Source of the DNA: JBCCQH01 sp039024435
GTDB taxonomy: Bacteria; Bacteroidota; Bacteroidia; J057; JADKCL01
Reading direction: 5' to 3'
Assembly: GCA_039024435.1 (NCBI GenBank)
Contig: JBCCQH010000026.1
Coordinates: forward strand, 1 to 64,000
Length of the DNA stretch: 64,000 nucleotides
Each line of letters begins with the position of its first letter. The first letter of the stretch is position 1. Under the pieces are notes generated by a model, which was not told the origin of the DNA, made no database searches, and saw only the letters and a list, made by a program, of their open reading frames with translations. Below, in pieces: positions 9,262-19,600 of this stretch. The translations under genes and the position numbers were made by a program.

Positions 9262-9490
9262 TAAAAAGTGAAACCCCAGGTGCCGGGCGGCTCCTGGGCG
9301 TTTCATGCCTTTTGAGAAAATTGGTGGTTGTTGGATTGATTGAGGGACCACAAGGTTGCTCTTTTTGAGCGCTTTGTCAAACCAGTTTTGCCCTACAATT
9401 AGGTTTTCAACAAGCTCCAATTCTTTTTCCATCAGCACTAATTTATCACAAATATCTGATTATCAATCATTAAACACCATTCCAAATTTA
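9262..9490 (-). other. Orphan minus-strand transcription unit with a small ORF
   Basis: Minus-strand -7 box TAAATTTG (9490-9483) lies about 45 bp before an ATG at 9438/9432. The frame from there encodes MEKELELVENLIVGQNWFDK and continues to a stop at 9220. A hairpin (GAAACGCCCAGG with CCTGGGGTTTC, 9304-9270) followed by ACTTTTT on the same strand would end transcription near 9262, inside the frame. The N-terminal 40 residues look protein-like and AT-rich, the rest does not. This could be a decayed gene or a small RNA. The remainder of 8944-9612 shows nothing I can name. Confidence 0.3.
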
Positions 9491-9612
9491 TTGAAAATTT
9501 ATGCTTGATAGGCCTATTTTGTGGATAACTATTTTCTTGCCCCCGGTACTTTTTTCGATTATTCCCCACTATTCTCATCGATGAAGCCCCTTTCCCGCTG
9601 TCAATCTATCAC

Positions 9613-11121
9613 CTAAACTTCCCGGGAACGCAGCCGCAACAGCTCCGCCATCGGGCGATGCTGCAACTTTCCGCCTAACCAAATCGGGAGGAAAAGGGTT
9701 TCCATGGCCGTCGCTTCAAATTCAATTTTCCGGAGCAAGTCCAGTTCCTTTTGCATCGCTTTCAAAATGCGCTCTTGTTTTCCGTCGCCTTTGGCTTGGA
9801 TCAACATTCGCACCGTGCGGACCACCAAGCGTTCCACTTGGCACATCCGATTGCGTTTAAAGATGAAGCGGATGGTGCTTTTGAGATTGTGCTCGACCAG
9901 GTCATCGTTCCCCAACTCGTAGTGGACCAGCAGATTCAGCAAGCGGGCATTGGATTGCAAGTCCTGCCGCAGGTCGGAGCGTGGCTCATTCAGGAAAGCA
10001 TTGATCCAGCGCAGCGCTTCCTTTGCATCGTTGGCCACCAGGCTCATCCAGGCTGCGTGGTAGCACAACTCGAGTACCACCGACTTCGGCAACTGGTCCC
10101 GCTCTTCCCGGAGCAACGTGCCCACCTCCGCCAGGATCGCGGCGCTCTGGCGCGGATCACCGCGGAAAAGGGCCAGCAGCAGTCGATTCAACGCCCCATT
10201 GATCCGGGCTACCCGACAATCGGTCCCCGCCTGATCCAGCACTTCTTCCAACAAGTCTTCTGCCGCCACCAATTGACCGTGGGCGATGTATCCACGAATG
10301 ACATCTTGCACCGCTGACTCGGCGAGATTCCCCCACTCCACCTTCAGAAATTTGTGCTCCGCAAACAGTACCGCGATCGCCCGTCCTGCGGCAATGCCCG
10401 CCGCCGGTTGATTTTGATAAATCGCCAAACACTGCTGCAAACGGAGGCGCAGGCCCTCCGACCGATGACTACCCGGCCGGTAGTCCGCTTGCATCTGACG
10501 ATCACCGAGAATCGTCGCCAATTGTTTTACGTCGGAAGGCTGGCGGGCGTGGCGACTGGCCAGCATCCGCAAGCGTACTTCGTCCAGCATTTGCTGGTAC
10601 CTCCGTATTTCCAACAGCCCCGTCGTGGCCGCACGTTCCTCCTCAGCCATGCGCACAGTCTGTTCTCCGCCATCGCGGACGTTTTCCTCAGCCCGCAAAA
10701 TTTCTCGCTCCAACCCAATCAGATCCAAGACTTCGTTGAAATCTTCCACCGATCCCGCCCGCTTGCGGGCCTTGCGCAGGATTTTTTCCGCTTGCACCTG
10801 CAGACCCTTATCGATCAGGATCCGGACGTACAGCGCCGAACGCGAGTGCGACACTGCGGGTCCCCGATAGAAATGCGCCAGGGACCGCAAAATTGAATTG
10901 TACAGATAATTCTTCGTGACCGAAAACTGCTTGACCATCGAATCGCCTTTGAACTGCCGGAGCAAGCGGTTCTCATCATAAACTGACTGTCGATCAATCG
11001 CGGCAAATAACTTGAGGTATTTCTTATTTCCGGAAGTCAACTGGGTCAGCAAACGAAAATTCCGCTTGTCGGTACGATTGAGCGACTTTACCAACTGAAA
11101 TAAGCTATCCGTTCTGCGCAT
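9613..11121 (-). CDS. Helical-repeat protein of unknown function (paralog B)
   Basis: This 502-residue, mostly helical, presumably cytosolic protein is a clear paralog of the 7408-8943 product. It shares MRRxxSLFQLVKSLNRTDKR, IDRQSVYDE, FSVTKNYLYNSILRSL, ALRWINAFLNEPRSDLR and LLVHYELGNDDLVE at equivalent positions. The middle is divergent and arginine/glutamate-rich with TPR-like helix pairs. No catalytic motif is visible. The two genes are tandem, in the same orientation, separated by 669 bp, consistent with duplication. Function is unknown. Confidence 0.8.
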   Translation of the reverse strand: MRRTDSLFQLVKSLNRTDKRNFRLLTQLTSGNKKYLKLFAAIDRQSVYDENRLLRQFKGDSMVKQFSVTKNYLYNSILRSLAHFYRGPAVSHSRSALYVRILIDKGLQVQAEKILRKARKRAGSVEDFNEVLDLIGLEREILRAEENVRDGGEQTVRMAEEERAATTGLLEIRRYQQMLDEVRLRMLASRHARQPSDVKQLATILGDRQMQADYRPGSHRSEGLRLRLQQCLAIYQNQPAAGIAAGRAIAVLFAEHKFLKVEWGNLAESAVQDVIRGYIAHGQLVAAEDLLEEVLDQAGTDCRVARINGALNRLLLALFRGDPRQSAAILAEVGTLLREERDQLPKSVVLELCYHAAWMSLVANDAKEALRWINAFLNEPRSDLRQDLQSNARLLNLLVHYELGNDDLVEHNLKSTIRFIFKRNRMCQVERLVVRTVRMLIQAKGDGKQERILKAMQKELDLLRKIEFEATAMETLFLPIWLGGKLQHRPMAELLRLRSREV

Positions 11122-11222
11122 AGATCAGAATTCTAATTTATTTTGCTCGCTAAAGCATTGGTTAATAGACGATAAACCAGTCATAGGACGATATAAATTG
11201 ACGATCACAGTGCTAATATATA

Positions 11223-11512
11223 GCAAAAACTGGTTTTTGCAATCCTCCATGTTTGCGTATTTTCATAGGTGTTAGCTCATTGGATTTTAAACGACATGTG
11301 ATATTAGCCCCCTGCTCTGGAGCTTTCTGCTCCTCCAACGGCTATATATAGTTCCGAAGACCTTGCGGTCAAGTCGGAACGTTGGTGTTTTGGCCCCATT
11401 ACAGGACACAAGACGCCCACCGGGATAGACTCTGTCTGGTTTTTATACATTTAGTTAGTAGTTACATTGCAGTTATTTTCAAAAGTCCTCCGCCCGGAGG
11501 GCTTTTGTTTTT
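11223..11512 (+). ncRNA. Candidate structured RNA region ending in an orphan terminator
   Basis: This gene-free stretch contains, in order, a perfect hairpin GCAAAAAC-TG-GTTTTTGC (11223-11240), the small stem GGAGC/GCTCC near 11319-11333, and a long composite stem. In the composite stem CCAAC pairs with GTTGG and GTTCCGA with TCGGAAC, around an inner GACC-TTGC-GGTC hairpin (about 11336-11386). A motif TTTAGTTAGTAGTT and a strong terminator at 11481-11512 follow. No reading frame fits. It does not resemble RNase P, tmRNA or SRP RNA as I know them. The unit might be an ncRNA or a leader. The rest of 11122-11710 holds only the porP promoter. Confidence 0.4.
11481..11512 (+). terminator. Strong intrinsic terminator, no upstream plus-strand gene
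   Basis: AAAAGTCCTCCG (11481-11492) pairs with CGGAGGGCTTTT (11495-11506) with one G-U pair, followed by GTTTTTC. On the plus strand it has no coding gene upstream for over 2 kb, which is why an RNA gene is suspected. Confidence 0.7.
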
Positions 11513-11596
11513 CGGCCCCCTACCCGATTGATCGAGAAATCGGAGCAAAAGACTTCCTTTTATGGTCCAACATGTAGATTGAGCCGACAAAAAAGA

Positions 11597-11604
11597 TATA
11601 TTTG
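11597..11604 (+). promoter_or_regulatory. Candidate -7 box for porP-ompA operon
   Basis: TATATTTG matches TAnnTTTG exactly and lies 106 bp before the PorP/SprF start, in an AT-rich stretch. The nearest TTG is 15 bp upstream, shorter than the usual 19-21, so the -33 element is uncertain. Confidence 0.35.
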
Positions 11605-11710
11605 TTCCTAGAATCAAGATCCACTCTATTTTGCAGATGTATTAAATTGCGGCAAGACGCTCGGGTGAGAAGTAGGTTTCCCTGAGTCAGCAAATGATGT
11701 CCGTGTAATC

Positions 11711-12631
11711 ATGAAACGGTTGATTTGGTTGGTATTGGCGAGTGTGCTATTGCCCGCAGCGGCAAAGGCCCAGCATTACCCCATGTTCAGCCAGTACATG
11801 TTCAATGGACTGGTCATCAATCCCGCTTACACCGGGAGCCGCGATGCCCTCAGCCTTACTGCCCTGTACCGGCAGCAGTGGACCGGATTTCGGGGTGCCC
11901 CGCGCACCCAAACCGTGACCGCACACAGTCCTCTGAAAAATCCCCGCAACAACTTTGGGGTTACGTTTCTGCACGACCGCGTTGGGGTATCCACCCACAC
12001 GATGGCTTACGGCAGCTACGCATACCGAATCGACCTAGGGGAGCGGGCCGGTCGCCTCGCTTTCGGATTGCAGGGCGGACTCTCCTTGTTGCAAGATCGC
12101 TGGACCGAAATCATTACCGATCAAAACGGCGACGAAGTCTTCTCCGCAAATTCGCCCACCTTTGTTGTCCCCCGGGTGGGCTTTGGGGTGTACTACGATC
12201 ACCGCCGCTGGTATTTTGGCGCTTCGGTGCCCTTTTTGCTGGACTACAAAAACTCCGATTACACACAGTACGTCGCCAATTCTTTCCAGTACCGGCCCTA
12301 CATGCTCACCGCCGGAGTGCTCATTCGACTCAATCCCGACTTCATTTTGAAGCCCTCCATCCTGGTAAAATATTTGCGCAATTCCCCGATTCAGGGGGAC
12401 TTTAATGCAAATCTCATCTTCAAGGACGTTTTTTGGATCGGTGCGAGTTACCGCACCGGTGACGCAATGGTAGGCATGTTGGAATACCAGATCAACCCGC
12501 AATTCCGCATCGGTTACGCTTTTGATTATACGATCACCGAGTTGCGGCGGTACCACAACGGATCCCACGAATTCATGCTGCGCTACGAATTTGGTTACAA
12601 AGTCAAAGCCATGAGTCCCAGATACTTTTAA
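11711..12631 (+). CDS. PorP/SprF family type IX secretion system membrane protein
   Basis: This 306-residue outer-membrane beta-barrel protein has a signal peptide (1-21, AAAKAQ). The family hallmark follows: HYPMFSQYMFNGLVINPAYTG (about 22-42), then YRQQWTGFRGAPRT and alternating hydrophobic strands to a C-terminal aromatic residue (YF). In T9SS organisms PorP/SprF proteins associate with the translocon and, in paralogous copies like this one, anchor particular secreted cargo such as gliding adhesins. The stop overlaps the start of the OmpA gene (TAATG), so they are translationally coupled. This copy is not next to porKLMN, so it is more likely an accessory PorP-like paralog. Confidence 0.93.
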   Translation: MKRLIWLVLASVLLPAAAKAQHYPMFSQYMFNGLVINPAYTGSRDALSLTALYRQQWTGFRGAPRTQTVTAHSPLKNPRNNFGVTFLHDRVGVSTHTMAYGSYAYRIDLGERAGRLAFGLQGGLSLLQDRWTEIITDQNGDEVFSANSPTFVVPRVGFGVYYDHRRWYFGASVPFLLDYKNSDYTQYVANSFQYRPYMLTAGVLIRLNPDFILKPSILVKYLRNSPIQGDFNANLIFKDVFWIGASYRTGDAMVGMLEYQINPQFRIGYAFDYTITELRRYHNGSHEFMLRYEFGYKVKAMSPRYF

Positions 12632-15531
12632 TGCACTACTTCAAGCACAAATCGATTTTACGGTGTGCCATCCGCCTGGCTGTGGCGGTGCTTTTACTCA
12701 CTTGGGTCACCGGGACGGTGCGGGCACAATCCAGCAAATGGCTGCAAAAAGGGGAAGCGGCATTTTCCGAACAATCCTACCCGGAAGCGATTCAGTATTT
12801 TGAATGGGCCCACAAGAAAAAAGCGGGGATCGCGGCCTTGGAAGGACTCGGAAAATGCCATTGGGCCCTCAAACGCTACTCCGAAGCAGAAAAATGGTAC
12901 CGATTGGCGAGCGAAACGGCGGGAAGTCCAGCGATCAATTACTTTTATTGGGGTCGGTGCCTGATGGCCAATGAAAAATACACCGCTGCCAGCGATGCTT
13001 TTAAAAAATGCGCCCAACTGCTTCCACCCACGCAGTCGGCCGACTACCTCAGCCTCCTAAACCTTATTCAAGGGCTAAAACGCGATTCCAGCGACTTCGA
13101 AATCCAGCCCCTCCCCTTCAACTCCCCGGTCTCCGACTTCAGCCCGATGTGGTTCGGCGATGGCCTCGCCTTTACCTCCGCCCGACGCAACGAAGCCGGC
13201 ATCGCCACCATCTCCAATGTCGACGGATCCCGCCTCACCGATCTTTGGTACGTGGCGCAGAACCCCGCCGGCGATTGGCAAAAGCCCCGCCCGATCAAGG
13301 CCCTCAACTCGCGCATCAACGAAGGTCCGTTGACCATCGACTCCACCCGCAAGATCTTGTACTTTACCCGCAATGATCCGGGTATGTTGCGCAGCCGAGA
13401 CCGCAGTCAGCGCCTCAACAAACTCCGCATCTACACCGCACTCTGGGGTGAGGAAACTGGCTGGACCGGCGGTGATCCCCTTCCCTTCAGCACCGGTGAA
13501 CACGCCGTCGGGCATCCGGCCCTCGGTCCCGATGGGCAGCACCTCTATTTCGCGGCGGAATTGCCGGGCGGCGACGGCGGCACTGACCTGTGGCGGGTGA
13601 CCCTCAGTGGTGATCAATGGACTGCCCCCGTGCACCTGGACGCTCCAATCAATACCGCCGGCGACGAGCTTTTTCCTTACCTGGGCAAAGACGGGACCCT
13701 CTACTTTGCTTCCGACGGTCACTTGGGGCTCGGCGGCTTGGACCTGTTTATGGCCCGGCCCGATGGTTCTGGAGGATTTCTGCCCCCGGTGAATATGGGC
13801 TACCCGCTCAACACCCACGCCGATGATCTGGGGTACGTGACCCGCGACCGCGGGCGCACCGGCTATTTCAGTTCCAACCGCGGTGGTGACCCAACCGATG
13901 ACAACATTTACGCTTTCCGGCAATTGCGCCCCCGATTTGCCTGCATCCCACAACAAGAAAACAACTATTGCTTCCGCTTTACCGACGCGGGCGGTCTGGA
14001 AATGGAATCGGATACCGTATCGTTGCTGCACGAATGGAATTTTGGGAAGGGCGACCGCATCATCGGCGATTCGGCGAACTATTGCTTCCCCGGTCCCGGT
14101 ACCTACATCGTCGAGCTCAATCTGGTCGACACCATTTCCGGGTTCGTGTTCCTCAACGAAGCGACCTATGAAGTCGCAGTTACCGACATTGAGCAGATCT
14201 ACATCGATGGGCCCGATACCGTAATCGTCGGCGAAAACGTGGTCTTTGATGGTTTCCGTTCCCAGATTCCGGGTTGTAAAATCAACGAATTTTACTGGGA
14301 AATCAGCGATGGAACCAAATTCAAGGGCGATTCTATCCGCCTGAGCTTCTCGGATGAAGGCCAGTACCGCATCAGCCTGGGCGCGGCCGGGGACAGTGCC
14401 AATACCAGCCTCCGCTGTCTCAACTGCGTCTACCGCGACATCACCGTACTGAGCGAGACCCAAATGCGGGCAGTGCAGGACTCCTTGCGCGCGGCCGCAG
14501 CCACCGAAATGAAACGCCGACGCAATGATCCCCGCTACCAGGACTCACTGCGGGCCGCCCAGCGCCGAGTGGCCATGGTCCAACAACTCCGCGACTCCGC
14601 CGACCAAGTCTTCCGGCTGGAGTTGCTCAGAAGCCGGGAGCGAATCGACCCCAAATCACTTGACTTTAAGAATTATCCCATACGGGAGTTTGACCTAAGG
14701 GGGGACTACTCTTACACCGTGGGCGAAGCAGATGACCCCCTGCAATTGTATCCACTCTTTCGGGAGGCGGTGGACGAAGGCTTCGAGGACGCCATCGTCG
14801 TGGCCATGGTCGAGGAGTCCGAATCTGGCGTAGACACCATCAAGGGCGTAGCCTTGCCCGCCGAACGCACCGAACGAGGAATTACTTTGTTCAAAGGCAC
14901 AGTTGTGGACAGCCAAGGCAATCCCCTTGCCGCTGAAATCAATCTGGAAGATCTGGAAAAAGGCATCCGGCTGGTGCGCTCCAAAGCGGATGACGAAGGC
15001 AAGTTCCGCCTGGAACTCCCCAACGGAAAACTCTACGGTTATTACCTCGATCTTCCGGACTACTATCCAGTTTCCAACCGCATTGACCTGCGGGAAGTCG
15101 ACACCTCCGCTGGCAAGCCCCTGATCATCGTCAATGAGGAAATCAAAATGATGACTGTCCGGGAAATCTTTGAACAGGGCCTTGCGGTACGCATCAACAA
15201 TGTATTCTTTGACTTTGACCGGGACGAACTGCGCCCGGAATCGCGCTACGAGTTGGATCGCCTCGCCCGGATATTGCTGGAAAATCCCAATCTCAACGTC
15301 GAAATCATGGGCCACACCGATGATGTCGGGAATGATGCCTACAACCTCGATTTGAGTCGCCGTCGGGCGCGCTCGGTAATGAGATACTTGGTTCTCTCGG
15401 GATACCCGGTCGACAAGATCACCTACGCGGGCTACGGAGAACGCCAGCCTTTGGTAGAAAACGACAGCCCGGAGGGACAGCAACTCAACCGCCGGGTAGA
15501 ATTCCGTTTCCTGCCCGGGAAGCGCAATTGA
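12631..15531 (+). CDS. OmpA family protein with TPR, PD40-propeller, PKD-like and peptidoglycan-binding domains
   Basis: This 966-residue envelope protein probably links an outer-membrane complex to peptidoglycan. A signal peptide (about 1-33) is followed by TPR-like helices (35-150) and WD40/PD40 beta-propeller repeats (about 165-430; SPMWFGDGLAFTSARRNEA, HLYFAAELPGGDGGTDLWRV). Two PKD-like beta domains (about 440-600) follow. A charged DSLRAAQRR-type helical linker spans about 610-680, and a carboxypeptidase-regulatory-like beta sandwich about 750-830. The C-terminal OmpA domain (about 850-966) has NVFFDFDRDELRPES and the peptidoglycan-contact segment LDLSRRRARS near residue 907. The order resembles PorE-type T9SS accessory proteins paired with PorP/SprF. 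Coupling to the upstream gene supports a shared complex. Confidence 0.92.
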   Translation: MHYFKHKSILRCAIRLAVAVLLLTWVTGTVRAQSSKWLQKGEAAFSEQSYPEAIQYFEWAHKKKAGIAALEGLGKCHWALKRYSEAEKWYRLASETAGSPAINYFYWGRCLMANEKYTAASDAFKKCAQLLPPTQSADYLSLLNLIQGLKRDSSDFEIQPLPFNSPVSDFSPMWFGDGLAFTSARRNEAGIATISNVDGSRLTDLWYVAQNPAGDWQKPRPIKALNSRINEGPLTIDSTRKILYFTRNDPGMLRSRDRSQRLNKLRIYTALWGEETGWTGGDPLPFSTGEHAVGHPALGPDGQHLYFAAELPGGDGGTDLWRVTLSGDQWTAPVHLDAPINTAGDELFPYLGKDGTLYFASDGHLGLGGLDLFMARPDGSGGFLPPVNMGYPLNTHADDLGYVTRDRGRTGYFSSNRGGDPTDDNIYAFRQLRPRFACIPQQENNYCFRFTDAGGLEMESDTVSLLHEWNFGKGDRIIGDSANYCFPGPGTYIVELNLVDTISGFVFLNEATYEVAVTDIEQIYIDGPDTVIVGENVVFDGFRSQIPGCKINEFYWEISDGTKFKGDSIRLSFSDEGQYRISLGAAGDSANTSLRCLNCVYRDITVLSETQMRAVQDSLRAAAATEMKRRRNDPRYQDSLRAAQRRVAMVQQLRDSADQVFRLELLRSRERIDPKSLDFKNYPIREFDLRGDYSYTVGEADDPLQLYPLFREAVDEGFEDAIVVAMVEESESGVDTIKGVALPAERTERGITLFKGTVVDSQGNPLAAEINLEDLEKGIRLVRSKADDEGKFRLELPNGKLYGYYLDLPDYYPVSNRIDLREVDTSAGKPLIIVNEEIKMMTVREIFEQGLAVRINNVFFDFDRDELRPESRYELDRLARILLENPNLNVEIMGHTDDVGNDAYNLDLSRRRARSVMRYLVLSGYPVDKITYAGYGERQPLVENDSPEGQQLNRRVEFRFLPGKRN

Positions 15532-15720
15532 TCTTACCCACCCCATCACCCTGCCATACGGACCACACCGCCATCGGTAAAAGGCGGGCATTCTCCGGAA
15601 AAACCTCGCCATTTCCCGGCGAATCAAGGAGTATTTTGCCGATTTCTCTCAATTATTGCTATCTTGTTTTAACTGATCAGGACAGACCAATTGAGTTTGA
15701 TATTTTTGAACGATAAAGAA

Positions 15721-16689
15721 ATGCTTCGTAGGTATCAGATCACATTGGTGTTGGCTTTGCTGTTTGTGGGCAGCGCATTCGGTCAACAATTTCCCGGGGA
15801 AGACGAAAACATCCCCTACCTGATTACTTTTGGGCAAAACGGCGAGACTTCCTGGGGAGATGATGATTTTTCCCAAACGTTTTTTCTCGCGATTCCCCTT
15901 ACCGAAAAAGACCCCATCTACATCCGTGTCTACGATCCAGACATCGGCGGTGCCGTCGATGAGGTCAAAGGCGACTTCAATACCCGCTGCAAATTCTCGG
16001 TCTATGGGGGCAAGGAGGCTTTCTCTCATCCCCACGCACAAGGCTACAACCCCGAAGGCAAGTACGATTCCGGCGTACTGCTCGCCTCCAAGACCTTTGG
16101 CGTCAACCCCAAATATGACGAAAACTGGTACACTTTCGGCCCATTCAATCCCAACGAAGGCGAAAAGGTGGAGAGCCAGAAAGCCTACATTTTCAAAGTC
16201 ATTGCCGAAGGCACAACTGGGGATGATGGCAATCTCTACAAATATTTTGTGAGCACTCGTCCCAACGAAAACCTGAAAGTTGAAGGTGCGAATGCGTTTA
16301 CCTACGAGTATACTTTCCGGATGCCCAATGAGCGTTCCATCTGCCACATCTATCCATTCATCGACGATAACGTGGTGAGCATCAAACAGTACAACTTTGA
16401 CTGGGATGCGGATGGTCTGATCCGCGTAGTGTCCATTGCCCGGAAAGGCGAACCCGTCAGCATGTCGGCCGACGATGTCTGGGCCATCAGCAAACACAAA
16501 GTGTCGGACCGGGAGAAAAACACCTCCCTGGACATCCAATTGATAAAATCAAAAGCAATCAACAACAACAATGTCGTGGTGCGCGTCACCAACCAGTACG
16601 GCGAGGCCATGCCATTTTACTCGATCCCCATCGGAGGCAAGCCCACCTACCAGGCGATCATCAAGGCGGAGAAAATAAAACAGCGCTAA
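15721..16689 (+). CDS. Exported protein of unknown function
   Basis: This 322-residue protein has a signal peptide (MLRRYQITLVLALLFVGSAFG) and a mature beta-rich region. I do not recognise a named domain. The sequence has a recurring style seen in extracellular beta sandwiches (TFFLAIPLTEKDPIYIRVYDPDIGG; YTFGPFNPNEGE; YTFRMPNERSICHIYPF). It is lysine/aspartate-rich and lacks a T9SS tail or lipobox. ATG 15721 is preferred over 15691 because it places the signal peptide at the N-terminus. It ends 5 bp before the propeller kinase, so the two are probably one operon. It could be that kinase's periplasmic partner, but this is inference. Confidence 0.75.
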   Translation: MLRRYQITLVLALLFVGSAFGQQFPGEDENIPYLITFGQNGETSWGDDDFSQTFFLAIPLTEKDPIYIRVYDPDIGGAVDEVKGDFNTRCKFSVYGGKEAFSHPHAQGYNPEGKYDSGVLLASKTFGVNPKYDENWYTFGPFNPNEGEKVESQKAYIFKVIAEGTTGDDGNLYKYFVSTRPNENLKVEGANAFTYEYTFRMPNERSICHIYPFIDDNVVSIKQYNFDWDADGLIRVVSIARKGEPVSMSADDVWAISKHKVSDREKNTSLDIQLIKSKAINNNNVVVRVTNQYGEAMPFYSIPIGGKPTYQAIIKAEKIKQR

Positions 16690-16694
16690 CGAAC

Positions 16695-19600
16695 GTGGCT
16701 TCCTCTCGCCCGAACTGCATATTTCCCTCATTTATTGCCTTCCTGCTCACGATTTGGGTGGGGATGGGTGGTTCTGCTTTTGCCCAAAGCTACCAGATCC
16801 AGCCTTACGCGGAGGAACAAGGACTTCTCGACAAATACATCTATACGATCAACCAGGACGACCGTGGATTTTTGTACGTGGGGACAGGTGAAGGGCTGTA
16901 CCGGTTCAACGGGGCGACATTTGATGTCTACCGGTCGGACAGTACCGAACTGACCGAAGACTTCGTGACCAGCAGTTTCAAAGATGAGGGCGGACGGATT
17001 TGGTTGGGGCACTTCGAGGGCGGTATCAGTATCGTCGAGCAACAGACAGTGCGTTCCACCATCCCCCGAGAAGTGCTCAATTCCCGTATCTCCGGATTCG
17101 GACAGGACCAAGATGGCAATGTCTGGGTGGCCTCGCAGCGCAATGGCTTGGTGCGCATCGCCCGGGATTTGCAATACGAACATTTCCCCGATGCATTGGC
17201 GGGTTCTATTGTCACCGCATTTGTGGTCACAGATGAGAACCAAGTCCTGGTCGGGACCGATGAAGGGCTCAAGATCCTGGTCATTGAAGCCGATGGCCCC
17301 CCCCGTTTCTCCCACGATGTGGATTCGGTACCGCTGACCGCCGTACAGTGCATCACGCCGCACTATCGCCGGGACGGATTTTGGCTGGGAACCCAGGATG
17401 AAGGACTGCTCGAGTACATTCCCGGCACCGACGCGCGCTCCGACCAGGTAAGCCGAGTGGGACCGAGTACGGTGCTGGCCGAGCACTCTATCCGCAGCAT
17501 CTTTGAAGACGCCGAGGAAAATGTCTGGATCGGCACCCAGAACCACGGCCTTTTAAAATTCAATGACCAGGACGTCGGGGATCGCCTGCGCCTGGTCACC
17601 CCGACCCCCAATTCGGATACGCTCGGCGCTTGCCAGGTCGAGTGCATGTTTGTGGACCGCTACGGGCAGCTTTGGATGGGGATCTACAACCGGGGGCTGG
17701 TCTGTATGTCCGAGGAGACATTTGCCCGCTATCAGATGGCGACTCCCTCCTCTCCCGCTGCCGGGTCCTCGGTCACCCTGGAGGACCACGAGGGAAATCT
17801 GTGGGTCGGAACCGAGCAAGGTTTGTTCATGATCGAGCGCTCCCGCTTGTACGACAATGCGCTGCAATATAGCGTAGGCCAACCTCTGAGCTTGCCCCAC
17901 GTACGCCACCTCACCACGGAAGACGGACTCCCCGCCGATCAGGTCACCGCTTTGTACGAAGATGGAGCGCACACCATTTGGATTGGCACCAAGCGCAATG
18001 GGGTGGTCCGACTGGACGCCGACCGCAAGCAGATTACCCCCCTCGATCTCAATAGCATTTCCCTTTCCAAGGCAATCAATGCCATCAATGCGGATTCATC
18101 GGGCAATGTCTGGGTCGCAACGAATGACGGCGCTTTCGTGATTCCGAGCGATACGGCTGCCAGCACCAAGTACTTTTCTACCCGCAACGGGCTGGCCCAC
18201 AACAATATATACGACATCTACCCCGACTCAAAGGGTCGGGTTTGGCTGGCCACTCACACCAACAATGTCACCATCTACGACGGCAATCGTTTCGAAGCCC
18301 TGACGGTAGCCGTCGCCGACGAGATTCCGAATATCAATTGCATCGTCGAGGATCAGGACGGGAATATCTGGCTGGGGACCGATGGCCTGGGCCTGTACAA
18401 ATATGACAATCAGGGTTTTGTCAGCTACACAGAAAACCAGGGCTTGCTCTCAAATTATTGCTACCAAATTGAGCTTGATGGGAACAACTCGATCTGGATT
18501 GCCCACCGCAACGGGGTCTCGCGCTACATTCCGGAGACGGGAGTTTTCAACCGGTACCCCAACAAGGAATCTTTTGATTTTGAGGAAAATCCGATCCTTT
18601 CTTCCGAACGCGACCGCCGGGGCAATGTCTGGTTTGCCTCGCCGCGCGGCCTGATCAAGTACACGCGGGAACCGCTGAGGAGCCGCTTGACCGAGCCGTA
18701 TACCTTCATCCAGTCGGTAAAAATCGGGGGCAAAGCCTCCCCACTAGACGGAGAGGAACTCGAACTGCCGTATGATGTCTACCGCATTGAGTTCCGTTTT
18801 CTCGGGCTGACTTTTCTCGATCAGGCAGCCGTCAAGTACGAATATAAACTGGAAGGACGGGACCAGGACTGGTCCTCCCCCACGACCGATACGCGGGTCA
18901 TGCTCCAGGGCATAGGCGAGGGCGAATACACGTTTCTGGTGCGTGCCTGCAATGTTTTTGGGGTCTGCAACGAAAAGCCGGTGGCGTTTGCCTTCCGGGT
19001 CAGCGTTCCGTTCTGGCAGACTTGGTGGTTCCGATTGCTGATCGTATTTCTCCTCGGAGGGCTGGTCTTCCTGTACGTGCGCTACCGGGTCTACCGGCTC
19101 AACCGCCAAAAGGAGGAACTCGAACAACTTGTTTCCGAACGCACCGAGGAAATCCGGCTCAAGAATCTCGAATTGGCGAAGTTGTCGTTGGTGGCCAGTG
19201 AGACCGACAATGCGGTCTTTATCTTGGATGCCGAGGGCAATCTCGAGTACATCAACCCGGGCTTTACCCGCCTGACTGGCTACACGCAAACCGACATCGT
19301 GCGCATGCGACAAGGCAAAAATTTTCTCGATACCAGTACCAACCCGGAGATCCGTCGACTGGTGGAGAAGGTGACCCACACCAATTCTTCCGCCCAGTAC
19401 GAGTCACAATTGCCAGCCCGGGACGGGCGGACGATTTGGGTGATCTCCACCATGACGCCCATCCTGGACGAAAACGGCCAGCTTTCTAAAATTGTCGTCA
19501 TCGACAGTGACATTACCGAGCAAAAAATTGCCGAAGATAAGATCCGCCAAATGAACGCGGCATTGGAGGGACTCGTCGCCGAGCGCACTCAGGAACTCAA

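Noticed and set aside
13075..14463. Long minus-strand frame opposite the OmpA protein gene
   Set aside because: Antisense shadow of a well-supported multi-domain protein.
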